Shown: piece by piece, positions 37,701 to 45,053 of the stretch
Layout of the letters: every line of letters begins with the position of its first letter
How positions within the stretch are numbered: the stretch's first letter is position 1
Translations under genes and position numbers: made by a program
Assembly: GCF_028728065.1 (NCBI RefSeq)
Contig: NZ_CP117811.1
Span: 2,744,342 to 2,808,341, forward strand
Reading direction: 5' to 3'
Length of the DNA: 64,000 nucleotides
From: Lentisphaera profundi
Lineage (GTDB): Bacteria; Verrucomicrobiota; Lentisphaeria; Lentisphaerales; Lentisphaeraceae
Notes under the pieces: generated by a model
What the model was told of the DNA's origin: nothing
The model's input: the letters and a program-made list of their open reading frames with translations, nothing else
The model's database searches: none

Positions 37701-37907
37701 TTTTTGATTTAATTTCGTTTTTAATTCTGTGATTCTTTTTCTACTATCTGAAATATGTTGAAAGCCTGAAGTTAAAATCATAAGACTTCCGAAAAGAAGT
37801 AACCAACCACCAATTTTAATGGGAGAAAGAAGAAACCCTAATATAAATAAAATGACTCCCCATTTATGTCGTTTTACATATTCGTTTATAAATTCTTGTT
37901 TATTCAT
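37695..37907 (-). CDS. Small membrane protein of unknown function (cassette gene)
   Basis: This 70-residue protein has two hydrophobic stretches (WGVILFILGFLLSPI and GGWLLLFGSLMILTSGF) and a short basic tail. No family is recognised. It follows the complete attC at 37927 and starts about 20 bp inside its cassette. Its own downstream attC has been reduced to a remnant, so this cassette can probably no longer be excised precisely. Confidence 0.55.
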   Translation of the reverse strand: MNKQEFINEYVKRHKWGVILFILGFLLSPIKIGGWLLLFGSLMILTSGFQHISDSRKRITELKTKLNQKL

Positions 37908-37926
37908 TGTTTTATTATTGTTACTC

Positions 37927-37988
37927 TAACGACCGAGATTAGTGAGATTTGAGCCTAAGCGAAAATCTTCACTGCAGCTCATGGTTAG
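37927..37988 (-). repeat. attC site, type I (reference copy)
   Basis: Plus-strand order: TAAC, GACC, GAG (L box), then AGTGAGATTT, a variable loop GAGCCTAAGCG, AAAATCTTCACT, GCAG, CTC, ATGG, TTAG. The two arms AGTGA-GATTT and AAATCTTCACT pair with one extra base, the extrahelical base expected of attC. Outer boxes TAAC and GTTAG are the R boxes. It closes the cassette carrying the 38069 gene. Confidence 0.93.
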
Positions 37989-38068
37989 GTGTTTTTTTCT
38001 TTTTTCATAAAGTGTTTCAATAGTAGCAAAATTTCAGTCCATAATAGTAAAGTTACGAGGTAACAAAA

Positions 38069-38299
38069 TCAAGAGAAAATCATAATATGATTATAGTTTT
38101 TATTATGTTCGTTACTAGTGAGAGATCGGATGAAATCTTTTATTGGCATTTGGAAAACCAATGTTCCTATGAAAGTTAAGCATAATAGACAAAATATAAT
38201 TGATCTTATTTTAGACTTTTCTTTATAGAAAATCTTGCATATTAAAACCAAAATTATGATTAATGGGGTGTAATATAATGTTTGAAATAATTCTATCAT
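38069..38299 (-). CDS. Small membrane protein of unknown function (cassette gene)
   Basis: The protein has 76 residues with two predicted transmembrane helices (residues about 10-25 and 33-50) and a short soluble tail. No homologue is recognised. It is flanked by attC sites on both sides and starts 14 bp after the upstream site, the usual tight packing of cassette genes. Confidence 0.55.
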   Translation of the reverse strand: MIELFQTLYYTPLIIILVLICKIFYKEKSKIRSIIFCLLCLTFIGTLVFQMPIKDFIRSLTSNEHNKNYNHIMIFS

Positions 38300-38313
38300 T
38301 TTTTTTTCTCACC

Positions 38314-38374
38314 TAACGACCGAGATTAGGGATTTCGAGCGAAGCGAAGAAATTCCTCTGCAGCTCATGGTTAG
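38314..38374 (-). repeat. attC site, type II (reference copy)
   Basis: Same R and L boxes as type I (TAACGACCGAG and CTCATGGTTAG), but the inner arms are different: AGGGATTT, loop CGAGCGAAGCGAAG, AAATTCCT. The arms still pair, so structure is kept while sequence differs. It closes the 38371 cassette. Confidence 0.92.
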
Positions 38375-38745
38375 ATATTGTTTTTAATCTTTATAAAACC
38401 GTCTTGAATAAACAAGTCATTTTCTTTTATCATATTGTATAAAACAGCACAGGTTGGTGCTTCGTCACAGTATGTGTAAACTGATTTATATTTTTCATAA
38501 AATTCTTTGACAGTAACATTTTTATTTTCAGATAAGATACTGAATATTTTTATTTTTGTATGTTTTTCAGAATCAGGAGATTTCAAATATTTGGGTCCAA
38601 TGATTAAAGCGGTAGAAACTATAATGGATAATCCAAGAATTATATGCCAAGAGTCTCCAAGGCGATGTGAGTCATTGACATTACAAATACAGATAAATAG
38701 TATTAAGAAGGATATTATTGTGATGGTTATGTGTATTGCTTTCAT
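38371..38745 (-). CDS. Two-helix membrane protein with C-terminal soluble domain (cassette gene)
   Basis: The protein has 124 residues with two hydrophobic helices (about 6-22 and 33-52). A soluble part follows, VTVKEFYEKYKSVYTYCDEA, which looks like a small winged-helix-like or helical domain. No family is recognised. Its TAA stop lies inside the R'' box of its attC. Confidence 0.6.
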   Translation of the reverse strand: MKAIHITITIISFLILFICICNVNDSHRLGDSWHIILGLSIIVSTALIIGPKYLKSPDSEKHTKIKIFSILSENKNVTVKEFYEKYKSVYTYCDEAPTCAVLYNMIKENDLFIQDGFIKIKNNI

Positions 38746-38776
38746 GTTTTTGTTTCTTTTCGTTTATTTTATTATC

Positions 38777-38837
38777 TAACGACCGAGATTAGGGATTTCG
38801 AGCGAAGCGAAGAAATTCCTCTGCAGCTCATGGTTCG
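38777..38837 (-). repeat. attC site, type II
   Basis: R'' is GGTTCGG, matching the TTCGGT start of the gene-free cassette to its right, which it closes. Confidence 0.9.
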
Positions 38838-39004
38838 GTTTATTAAATATTTGTATTAGATTTTGCGGCATGGTTTTCTACACTTGTAGGCAACCTTTTG
38901 CGTGATCTTCAAAATTCAGATTTGTTTCTTAATCGTTGATTCAAGTTCAATAGTTCTCGTGAGGTAGATAGGGCGTATGATTAGAGATTTTTTATTCTAC
39001 CGAA
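38780..39004 (-). other. Gene-free integron cassette (225 bp)
   Basis: It has complete cassette boundaries: the first bases, TTCGGTAG on the minus strand, pair with the R'' of the attC at its other end. No open frame of credible length lies inside. It could carry a promoter, a small RNA or decayed DNA. Confidence 0.6.
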
Positions 39005-39064
39005 CGACCGAGATTAGTGAGATTTGAGCCTAAGCGAAAATCTTCACTGCAGCTCATGGTTAGG
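39002..39064 (-). repeat. attC site, type I
   Basis: Standard type I arms with R' CGAAC and R'' GTTAG. It closes the toxin-antitoxin cassette to its right. Confidence 0.9.
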
Positions 39065-39068
39065 ATTT

Positions 39069-39365
39069 TCAGTCTTCCAACCTGTGTTTAATAAATGTTG
39101 GGTTTTGCCTTACATCTAATACAGAATGAATATAAATAATTTCCTCATCATGAGAATAATAAATTGCGTATGGGAAAGTTCTTGATAACATTCTAAAGTA
39201 CTTTCCATAAAATTTTTGTTGAATGCCGTAATAAATTATCAAAGAGTCAATAGAAGAAAAGAGAGAGTCTAAAAAATACTCTCCAACTCCTGGTTCTTGT
39301 TCCTCGTAAAAGTTATACCCGTTAATTAAATCTTGTGATGCATCTTCAGCGATTTTCACTTTCAT
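39069..39365 (-). CDS. RelE/ParE-superfamily toxin (cassette gene)
   Basis: This 98-residue protein has the ParE-like pattern: N-terminal KIAEDASQDLINGYNFYEEQEPGVGEYF (residues 4-31), then YFRMLSRTFPYAIYYSHDEEIIYIHSVLD, typical of the beta-sheet core. Toxins of this superfamily inhibit gyrase or cleave mRNA; which applies is unclear. Its start overlaps the antitoxin stop by 4 bases. Toxin-antitoxin pairs are common in integron arrays and are thought to stabilise them. Confidence 0.85.
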   Translation of the reverse strand: MKVKIAEDASQDLINGYNFYEEQEPGVGEYFLDSLFSSIDSLIIYYGIQQKFYGKYFRMLSRTFPYAIYYSHDEEIIYIHSVLDVRQNPTFIKHRLED

Positions 39366-39565
39366 TTACAGGAATTCCTGATAGCTTTTTTTGCATCACT
39401 CCAATCAATAAATTTTTCATTTCCTTCTCGTGCTTTTAAAACTTCTTTATGCCATGGTGGAGATTGAACTCCCTCTTGAGAATTTTGCAGTTCATTCCAA
39501 AGTTGTTCCATAGTCATAAGTTTTTCACTTAAAGACATTTGCTTTATTTCTGCTAGTACATTCAT
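39362..39565 (-). CDS. Addiction-module antitoxin of the ParE-like pair (cassette gene)
   Basis: This 67-residue acidic protein matches the short addiction-module-component type: MSLSEKLMTMEQLWNEL, then SPPWHKEVLKAREGN and FIDWSDAKKAI. It precedes and overlaps the toxin gene, the usual order. It binds and neutralises the toxin, and probably represses the pair's promoter. Confidence 0.85.
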   Translation of the reverse strand: MNVLAEIKQMSLSEKLMTMEQLWNELQNSQEGVQSPPWHKEVLKAREGNEKFIDWSDAKKAIRNSCK

Positions 39566-39641
39566 GATTTAACCCGTTTTAATTATTTCTAATTTAATAG
39601 CTTTTTGAATATATAACAATTGATTCCTATTTATTATATCC

Positions 39642-39704
39642 TAACGACCGAGATTAGTGAGATTTGAGCCTAAGCGAGAATCTTCACTGCAGCTCATGGT
39701 TCTG
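39642..39704 (-). repeat. attC site, type I
   Basis: Arms read AGTGAGATTT and GAATCTTCACT with loop GAGCCTAAGC. It closes gene-free cassette A and is identical to the site at 61283. Confidence 0.9.
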
Positions 39705-39876
39705 TATTTGTTTCTTTTCATTTTTTTATTTCTATAAGACTATTGCTGACTTCGCATAATTCTAAATTGAGGATTCTACTTTTGCTCTAGAATCTCTAGG
39801 TTCCGATAAGATTAAATTCGTGCATCCGCGATTTATTGGATCGTCGTTTCTTCCATTATTATTTATTCCTACAGAA
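39645..39876 (-). other. Gene-free cassette family, copy A (232 bp)
   Basis: Identical base for base to copy D at 61286-61517 as far as I can read. It has TTCTGTAG at its start and CAGAACC at its attC. Inside is a GATTCTA, nine-base loop, TAGAATC hairpin and no conserved reading frame. Diverged copies lie at 45394 and 45619. It could specify a small RNA or be a parasitic non-coding cassette. Confidence 0.75.
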
Positions 39877-39934
39877 CGACCGAGATTAGGGATTTCGAGC
39901 GAAGCGAAGAAATTCCTCTGCAGCTCATGGTTAG
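39874..39934 (-). repeat. attC site, type II
   Basis: R' is CAGAAC and R'' is GTTAG. It closes the cassette with the 39976 gene. Read through in frame, this site gives the peptide NHELQRNFFASLEIPNLGR, which appears as a false extension of neighbouring frames. Confidence 0.9.
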
Positions 39935-39975
39935 GGTTCCCCCATCTTAGATCTAAGTTTTTTGTTGATGTTTGG

Positions 39976-40350
39976 TCAAGTATCAAAGACACCTTCCCAT
40001 GAATCCCCAATTAATTTTTGGTTGAGATATACGTCGACTTCATCATAGCCTGGTTCTGGATATACAACTACATTTTGGTCTTCTAATGTTTCTATATCCC
40101 AGTAAAAGTCTGATCCCACATTTTTTGCAATAAGTGTAAATGTTTCACCTGTTTTTAGAGGGAATATATGTGAAATAGGTTCGATGCTTACAATAATTTC
40201 TTTTAGATTATCAGGGCAGGTTATCTTTGTTTGTTGATCAGATAATGGTAAAGGTCTTTTATACTCTTGATTAGAGTCTCTTTTACCTTGTATGAATAAC
40301 AGCAATATTGGTATGCCTATGACGATTATGAGTACTAATATTATATTCAT
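39976..40350 (-). CDS. Membrane-anchored protein of unknown function (cassette gene)
   Basis: This 124-residue protein has one N-terminal transmembrane helix (MNIILVLIIVIGIPILLLFI). A soluble domain of mixed strands follows and ends DEVDVYLNQKLIGDSWEGV. No family is recognised. The C-terminal part faintly resembles other cassette proteins with a VDVY/YDVYIN end, such as the broken gene at 53276. Confidence 0.6.
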   Translation of the reverse strand: MNIILVLIIVIGIPILLLFIQGKRDSNQEYKRPLPLSDQQTKITCPDNLKEIIVSIEPISHIFPLKTGETFTLIAKNVGSDFYWDIETLEDQNVVVYPEPGYDEVDVYLNQKLIGDSWEGVFDT

Positions 40351-40375
40351 GTTTATGCTTTTTATTTTTATACCC

Positions 40376-40430
40376 TAACGTCTAGCTCTCGGACGGCGTA
40401 CCCGCCGTTCGCGAGCAGCTAATGGTTGGT
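40376..40430 (-). repeat. attC site, foreign GC-rich type
   Basis: It has TAACG and GTTGG R boxes and a GC-rich stem (CGGACGGCG, tac, CCGCCGTTCG). The sequence is unlike the resident types. It closes the GC-rich DUF3592-like cassette, pointing to capture from another integron. Confidence 0.85.
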
Positions 40431-40491
40431 GTTGTCATTTGCGTCTTGTCAGGGATACAATTCTTGCCTCAACCAGCGACCTGTTTCGCGT

Positions 40492-41016
40492 TCACGGACC
40501 GGCCGGTCGCTGCCGTACCTTCATTCCGACGGCAAAGCACACCCCCAAAAGCCCTGCCAGCAATGGTAGCGACGATAAGCACAGGAAGATCCACTTAAAG
40601 AGTGTTGACTTGTCGTCGCCAGTATCGAAGGCGGGTATGACATAGACCCCATCGATAGGATATACCTGGATGCTCTGACCTTCGGAGATCCTCTCATAGA
40701 CGATGCCTGTAACTCCCCTGGTAACAGGACCGATCGTAGCGACTTCCATATCTACCCAGTAGTCACGGTCTATCTTGGTTCGTTTCTTCACCCCAATTCC
40801 CGTGGTACGTTTGGTTTTCTCATATCGCTTGCGAACGACTTTGGCCTCCAGCGGGTCAATCTGGCCGGTTGCTACAATCTTTTTTCGCGACGCCCATTTT
40901 TCCTGGTCCTCGGAGACGGTATTGAAGAAATCATATACCATGTATGCAATGAGTGACCCCACGCAAATGAAAACGAGCGAGCCGAAAAGAAGAAAGTTAC
41001 TCAGGTAATTCTTCAT
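40492..41016 (-). CDS. DUF3592-like membrane protein (cassette gene)
   Basis: This 174-residue protein has an N-terminal transmembrane helix (residues about 8-30), a soluble beta-rich domain (WVDMEVATIGPVTRGVTGI and YPIDGVYVIP), and a second helix near the C-terminus (about 142-164). This is the DUF3592 plan. Function is unknown. The gene is GC-richer than its neighbours and has a matching GC-rich attC. Confidence 0.65.
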   Translation of the reverse strand: MKNYLSNFLLFGSLVFICVGSLIAYMVYDFFNTVSEDQEKWASRKKIVATGQIDPLEAKVVRKRYEKTKRTTGIGVKKRTKIDRDYWVDMEVATIGPVTRGVTGIVYERISEGQSIQVYPIDGVYVIPAFDTGDDKSTLFKWIFLCLSSLPLLAGLLGVCFAVGMKVRQRPAGP

Positions 41017-41139
41017 TCTTTATCTAATCTTCTCGTTTTCTTGGTCAGTCCTGCACGCCAGCCCAATCGTTGCAGCACGTTTACCCTCCGACTTCCCCAT
41101 TTAAGCTTCGCTTGGTCTACAGTGGGCATATTTTCGTCC

Positions 41140-41249
41140 AACGTTCGAGTTGAGCTGTGTTCGAGCCTAAGCGAGAAGATCAGTTCAACGTTCGAGTTGA
41201 GCTGTGTTCGAGCCTAAGCGAGAAGATCAGTTCCAACGATTGGTTGTAC
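41140..41249 (-). repeat. attC site, type IV, with internal 47-bp tandem duplication
   Basis: The unit from CGTTCGAGTTGAGC to GATCAGTTCAA is present twice before the R'' side (CCAACGATTGGTTGTAC). The three other copies of this site, at 54412, 57057 and 61515, have one unit. It closes transposase cassette copy 1. The duplication may change the folded form used by the integrase. Confidence 0.88.
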
Positions 41250-42764
41250 TTGGTTTCAATTATTGATGGGTCCATATTTTCTATGGTGCTAAACTAAGTG
41301 TTTTTGTCTTGTTAAACAAGGTAACATTAGCGATGTAGTCACCGTGATTAGGCGCTTTTTATAGAGTTCAAAAGTTTTGAGAAGCAGTAGTCTTACATTT
41401 CTATGGATTTGAGTGCTTGTTGTCTTATAAAAAGAGCTAAATAGCCACTTTTGATATAAGTGCTTTTTGTCAGGGAGCCTGAACGCTCTGATTGGACTCT
41501 TATGCATGTAATTTCCCCCTTCTATAATGAAAGAGTATTGGTGGAGGTCTTTCATTTTGAAGGTCATTTCCACGTTTAAAATCACTATTACCACAGCAAT
41601 CACAGACTTTGGGTTGCCAAGCTTCATCTTTGAATCTTTCGTTAGCTTTGAATTCTTTTAGTAGTTCAGCAAAGAGTATCTTACAGTATTCCTTACTGGT
41701 AGTTCGTTGAGCTCCTGCAAAAAGGCCATAAAATCTTGATCTCCGAAATCCTTTAGGAAGTACATGCTGCATAAATCTTCTGATGAATTCCTGGGGTTTC
41801 ATTCTGATATCTTTATGTCGAGCAATTCCTTTCTCGTCCAAATCTTTATAATCTTTGATATCAAAACTTATGAATGAATTTTCAACTGCCGTAATTCTAC
41901 TGTTCGCTATTGCACTTCGATAAACATAACGACTCAAGTACTCGACCACTACTTCAGCTCCTGAGAATGGTTTTTGGATATTGACGACCCAAGATTTTCC
42001 TTCGATGATTTTATATATTTCAGTGAAATCTTGTGTGTTAACTAACTTCTTATGTTTATAGAGACTCTTGAGTTTTCGGAGAAATCGTTTTTTGAATTCT
42101 GCGGAGGCTTCAAAAATGTCAAATAAATAATCTTCTCTTCCTGCTTTCCATGTTCCATCTTTTTTCATTCCTCCACTTGTGACCAATATATGTACGTGAG
42201 GATGGAGGCATAAATCTTGGCCCCAGGTATGAAGTGTCGCTATAATTACAGGTATTGAATCATGATATTTTTTACTCAGGTGAAGTAAGCTATCTGCAGC
42301 AGTTCTGAACAGTAAATTATAAATTTCTCGTTGGTTAAATCTTGCGATAGGATTCAGTTCATGGGGCAGAGTGAAAATGCTGTGAAAATAAGATACAGGG
42401 AGTAATTCATCGAGTCGTTCATTTAACCATCTTCTTCGACGTATTCCCTGACACATTGGACAATTGGTATTCCCGCATGAATTATAGACGGGTCGTTCAC
42501 TTCCGCATTTACAACATACTTCATTATGTCCTCCAAGATAGGCTGTCCGGCACATAGCTATATCTTGTAGTGTTTTTCGTTGTTCTTTTAATAAAGAATG
42601 ATTGCCTTCATAAGTTTGACCAAAACGTCTGAAGATTTCTCCCACACTATGTTCTGTTCTCGTTTCCATCTTTCTTACCTCTGTATAGATAAGAAATAAC
42701 ATCAATCTTTATATGTCAAATTAGTGTTTAAATTAGGTTCATTTTTTCCATTATTTTAGTACAA
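41142..42764 (-). mobile_element. IS91-type transposase cassette, copy 1 (1,623 bp)
   Basis: The cassette starts TTGTACT on the minus strand, and its attC begins with the complementary AGTACAAC, the hallmark of an excisable integron cassette. It is 47 bp longer than the other three copies because of the duplication in attC; the rest appears identical. Confidence 0.85.
41500..42669 (-). CDS. IS91-family (HUH) transposase, cassette copy 1
   Basis: This 389-residue protein has an N-terminal zinc-binding region with CxxC pairs (CCKCG and CPMCQGIRRRRW). The HUH motif is HPHVHILVTSGG, and a tyrosine motif YLSRYVYRSAI matches the YLxRYxxR block of IS91/IS801/ISCR transposases. A C-terminal Cys cluster is CDCCG. 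The ATG at 42669 has AGAGG 8 bases upstream; a longer frame starting earlier lacks a site. These enzymes nick and join single-stranded DNA in rolling-circle transposition. Here the gene is carried as an integron cassette, with identical copies at 54726, 57371 and 61829. Confidence 0.93.
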   Translation of the reverse strand: METRTEHSVGEIFRRFGQTYEGNHSLLKEQRKTLQDIAMCRTAYLGGHNEVCCKCGSERPVYNSCGNTNCPMCQGIRRRRWLNERLDELLPVSYFHSIFTLPHELNPIARFNQREIYNLLFRTAADSLLHLSKKYHDSIPVIIATLHTWGQDLCLHPHVHILVTSGGMKKDGTWKAGREDYLFDIFEASAEFKKRFLRKLKSLYKHKKLVNTQDFTEIYKIIEGKSWVVNIQKPFSGAEVVVEYLSRYVYRSAIANSRITAVENSFISFDIKDYKDLDEKGIARHKDIRMKPQEFIRRFMQHVLPKGFRRSRFYGLFAGAQRTTSKEYCKILFAELLKEFKANERFKDEAWQPKVCDCCGNSDFKRGNDLQNERPPPILFHYRRGKLHA

Positions 42765-42824
42765 CGACCGAGATCAGGGATTTCTGAGCGAAGCGAAGAA
42801 ATTCCTCTGCAGCTCATGGTTCGA
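42761..42824 (-). repeat. attC site, type II variant
   Basis: The arms read CAGGGATTTC and GAAATTCCTC, with GATCAGG in place of GATTAGG and an extra T before GAGCG. The same variant occurs at 58632, also next to a transposase cassette. It closes the yefM-yoeB cassette. Confidence 0.88.
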
Positions 42825-42825
42825 T

Positions 42826-43080
42826 TTAGTAATGATGCCTAGCCTGTATTAGAATTAAATTGTTGTCTAATATTTTATAAACTAATCTGTGTTCATCTGT
42901 AATTCTTCTAGAGCAGTAACCAGATAGTGTATTTCTCAAAATCTCAGGCTTTCCTAATCCATCATTTGGGTTTCGTTCAATATCTTTGATCAAAAGATTG
43001 ATTCGTTTTAAGATTTTTTTATCTTGCTTTTGCCAATATAAATAATCTTCCCATGCTTTAGTCGAGAATGTTATTTTCAT
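42826..43080 (-). CDS. yoeB: YoeB-type mRNA-cleaving toxin (cassette gene)
   Basis: This 84-residue protein has the usual YoeB length. Family blocks are present: AWEDYLYWQKQDKKILKRIN, IERNPNDGLGKPE, LSGYCSRRITDEHRLVY, and the terminal QARHHY. Catalytic residues are expected among the conserved Arg, Glu and terminal His/Tyr. It cleaves mRNA on the ribosome when free of YefM. It overlaps the antitoxin stop by 4 bases. Confidence 0.94.
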   Translation of the reverse strand: MKITFSTKAWEDYLYWQKQDKKILKRINLLIKDIERNPNDGLGKPEILRNTLSGYCSRRITDEHRLVYKILDNNLILIQARHHY

Positions 43081-43328
43081 TCAATTAAATCTCGTTCTAC
43101 ACCACCGCCATTTTCAATTTCATAAATTGATTCAAGTAGTCTTTTAGCATTTTTAGGACTACGCAGTAAGTAACTTGTTTCTTCCATTGCACTGTAATCT
43201 TCGAGAGAAATCATAACAACAGATCTTTCTCTTTTGCTAGTGATGATTACTGGATCATGGTTGTTACATACAGTCTCCATAGTTTTAGCTAGATTTTGTC
43301 TAGCTTCTGTATATGTCATTGCATTCAT
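43077..43328 (-). CDS. yefM: YefM-type antitoxin (cassette gene)
   Basis: This 83-residue protein has the Phd/YefM pattern: MTYTEARQNLAKTMETVCNN, then PVIITSKRERSVVMISLEDY and a flexible C-terminal toxin-binding tail. The ATG at 43328 has GGAG 8 bases upstream. It neutralises YoeB and represses its own promoter with the toxin as corepressor. A palindromic TGTAC pair lies just upstream. Confidence 0.93.
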   Translation of the reverse strand: MNAMTYTEARQNLAKTMETVCNNHDPVIITSKRERSVVMISLEDYSAMEETSYLLRSPKNAKRLLESIYEIENGGGVERDLIE

Positions 43329-43348
43329 TTTGAACTCCACTTAGTTAA

Positions 43349-43365
43349 GTACATGATAACGTACA
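43349..43365 (-). promoter_or_regulatory. Possible YefM operator
   Basis: GTACATGATAACGTACA holds two TGTAC/GTACA half-sites about 20 bases upstream of the yefM start. YefM-type antitoxins are known to bind TGTACA-like palindromes. Position and motif support autoregulation, but binding is inferred. Confidence 0.4.
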
Positions 43366-43412
43366 CCTAATTGTTGTTTATAGCAATGGTGCATTGATTT
43401 TTATTTTCTATC

Positions 43413-43474
43413 GAACGACCGAGATTAGTGAGATTTGAGCCTAGGCGAGAATCTTCACTGCAGCTCATGGTTAG
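43413..43474 (-). repeat. attC site, type I
   Basis: Loop reads GAGCCTAGGCGA, one base different from the reference. It closes the 43479 cassette. R' TCGAAC belongs to the start of the toxin-antitoxin cassette. Confidence 0.9.
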
Positions 43475-43478
43475 GTCT

Positions 43479-43850
43479 TTACCAGTTTTCTGATTCAGAT
43501 ACAATTTGAAATTCGTCTTCATAATAAATAATTCCTGGTTCATCTGTAGTTAGAATTCTAACATGTTTACCATAGTCTTCTAGTAAGGATTTAATTTCCC
43601 AGAATTTATCAATAAAGACTTTTGAAGAATCTTTGAACCAACTTATTGCATCATTGTTTAATTCATGTGTTTCATATGGGGGACATGGTAAATTATCGTT
43701 CAACCATTCAAATGTTTCTTCAATAAAATCTATTTCGAATTGATGTAGTTCAGACTCTTCTTTCAAAAACCTTAATTCAGTAATTAAGCCAGTTTGAATA
43801 GTTGGACTCTCTTGATTGGTCCCGACAACAAATCGTATGTAATTGTTCAT
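43479..43850 (-). CDS. Conserved protein of unknown function (cassette gene)
   Basis: This 123-residue protein matches a widespread uncharacterised family: YIRFVVGTNQESPTIQTGLI, then ETFEWLNDNLPCPPY, AISWFKDSSKVFI, VRILTTDEPGIIYYEDEFQIV. It appears to be a complete cytoplasmic protein with no signal or membrane segment. Family function is unknown. It occurs as a stand-alone small gene here. Confidence 0.7.
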   Translation of the reverse strand: MNNYIRFVVGTNQESPTIQTGLITELRFLKEESELHQFEIDFIEETFEWLNDNLPCPPYETHELNNDAISWFKDSSKVFIDKFWEIKSLLEDYGKHVRILTTDEPGIIYYEDEFQIVSESENW

Positions 43851-43864
43851 TTTAATATCTGACC

Positions 43865-43926
43865 TAACGTCTAAGCTGAGGGAGATTGAGCCTTAGCGAA
43901 AATCTTCCTTCCGGCTTTTTGTTAGG
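43865..43926 (-). repeat. attC site, type III (reference copy)
   Basis: TAACGTCTAAGCTGAGG and CCTTCCGGCTTTTTGTTAG enclose GAGATTGAGCCTTAGCGAAAATCTTC. R and L boxes differ from types I and II, but the inner AGATT/AATCTT arms are shared. It closes the 43922 cassette. Confidence 0.88.
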
Positions 43927-44194
43927 TGTTTTCTATTTCTTTTCTGATGTTCGTTTTTAACTTCTTAGCAAGATCATTATCTATGTCTAATTTCAAAATT
44001 CTGTTGATTAGATCCATAGATTCAATATAATTCTGATTTTTGTACTCAGTGACTAGTTTCATTTCTAGTTCGTTTATGGGATTTTTACTTTTTTGTCTTT
44101 CTATTTTATTCTTTCTTCTCTTTAGAGATCTGAAAAAATACATGACTATGAGTAGTCCGATAAATAGAATTGGTATGATGAGTATAAAATTCAT
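43922..44194 (-). CDS. Small membrane protein with coiled-coil tail (cassette gene)
   Basis: This 90-residue protein has an N-terminal transmembrane helix (MNFILIIPILFIGLLIVMYF), a very basic segment (RSLKRRKNKIERQKSK) and a helical, TPR-like tail. No family is recognised. Its stop lies in the R'' box of its attC. Confidence 0.55.
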   Translation of the reverse strand: MNFILIIPILFIGLLIVMYFFRSLKRRKNKIERQKSKNPINELEMKLVTEYKNQNYIESMDLINRILKLDIDNDLAKKLKTNIRKEIENT

Positions 44195-44208
44195 TATTAA
44201 TGTTCACC

Positions 44209-44270
44209 TAACGACCGAGATTAGTGAGATTCGAGCCTTGGCGAGAATCTTCACTGCAGCTCATGGTTAG
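44209..44270 (-). repeat. attC site, type I variant
   Basis: Loop reads TCGAGCCTTGGCGAG, and the arms AGTGAGATT and AATCTTCACT are kept. It closes the 44267 cassette. Confidence 0.9.
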
Positions 44271-44518
44271 TCTTTGTTTGATTTTGTGTTGTTTGACTCT
44301 AAATGTTCTTTTTTGTTGTCTATCTTTCGTTCAATTAATTTCATGCATTTTAGGAATAAAAAAATTGATATAATTATAGAAATAATAAAAGCTATAGAAG
44401 AATTGTTTTTAAATCCGATGAGTTCAAAAAACCTTTGTACTAGGCTCGTAATTCCTTTCATTATTGGTAATGATAAAACAATAAGAATTAGGTATAAGAT
44501 GTCTTTATTTAATTTCAT
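44267..44518 (-). CDS. Small two-helix membrane protein (cassette gene)
   Basis: The protein has 83 residues with hydrophobic segments at about 7-26 and 39-58 and a charged C-terminal tail. No family is recognised. Its TAA stop is part of the attC R'' box. Confidence 0.5.
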   Translation of the reverse strand: MKLNKDILYLILIVLSLPIMKGITSLVQRFFELIGFKNNSSIAFIISIIISIFLFLKCMKLIERKIDNKKEHLESNNTKSNKD

Positions 44519-44531
44519 TTTTATTATTGAC

Positions 44532-44592
44532 TAACGACCGAGATTAGGGATTTCGAGCGAAGCGAAGAAATTCCTCTGCAGCTCATGGTTAG
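44532..44592 (-). repeat. attC site, type II
   Basis: Identical to the type II reference in arms and loop. It closes the 44602 cassette. Confidence 0.9.
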
Positions 44593-44601
44593 TCTTGTTT
44601 T

Positions 44602-44961
44602 TTATTTTATACCCCAAAACCATATTTTTTGATTGTCATCCGTTTCTATCGAATAGTCACCAATATCATTTTGGATTATTTTTATAGCTTTGGTTAACTC
44701 ATTTTTGAGTTTATCATTGATATGAATTTCAATCGTTTCATTTATGATTTTTATCTTTGAATCTTCTGATTGCACTATATTTAAATATTTATAACGGCTG
44801 ATTTCTGTGCCATTATTGGGTACGGATAATTCATCATCTGTAATAGATTCGATATTTATCGTTTTATTAGAGGTCAATTCTCTCATGAATTTTTCATTTG
44901 CATACATATGAAAACCATTGAATGATTTACCACTATTTTTATATTTCCAGATTTTGATCAT
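44602..44961 (-). CDS. Soluble protein of unknown function (cassette gene)
   Basis: This 119-residue protein has the N-terminal pattern WKYKNSGKSFNGFHMYAN, which resembles an uncharacterised family often found as lone small genes (WxYxNSGKxFxGxH). The rest alternates strands and helices with no membrane segment. It ends KIWFWGIK. Confidence 0.6.
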   Translation of the reverse strand: MIKIWKYKNSGKSFNGFHMYANEKFMRELTSNKTINIESITDDELSVPNNGTEISRYKYLNIVQSEDSKIKIINETIEIHINDKLKNELTKAIKIIQNDIGDYSIETDDNQKIWFWGIK

Positions 44962-44977
44962 ATTTTTTATTATTGAC

Positions 44978-45039
44978 TAACGACCGAGATTAGTGAGATT
45001 TGAGCCTAAGCGAAAATCTTCACTGCAGCTCATGGTTAG
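44978..45039 (-). repeat. attC site, type I
   Basis: Matches the reference type I sequence. It closes the 45054 cassette. Confidence 0.92.
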
Positions 45040-45053
45040 TCTTTTGTTCATTT

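Noticed and set aside
39645..39876. Short peptides in the gene-free cassettes (for example MHEFNLIGT)
   Set aside because: They are not kept in the diverged copies B and C, so they are unlikely to be translated genes.
39762..40010. An 82-residue open frame containing NHELQRNFFASLEIPNLGR
   Set aside because: That peptide is the translated type II attC. The same string appears as a false N-terminal part of other frames (for example before the genes at 48834 and 53276).
41289..41627. A 112-residue frame overlapping the transposase end, present in all four copies
   Set aside because: It is in another frame over the transposase C-terminus. It is kept only because the cassettes are identical, and no protein features are seen. 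The part beyond the transposase stop may be terminal DNA of the original element.
41142..42764. IS91 element inserted by its own transposition next to an attC
   Set aside because: The unit boundaries are exactly cassette boundaries, with complementary start and R'' in all four copies. That is better explained by integrase. Own transposition at the origin of the first cassette remains possible.
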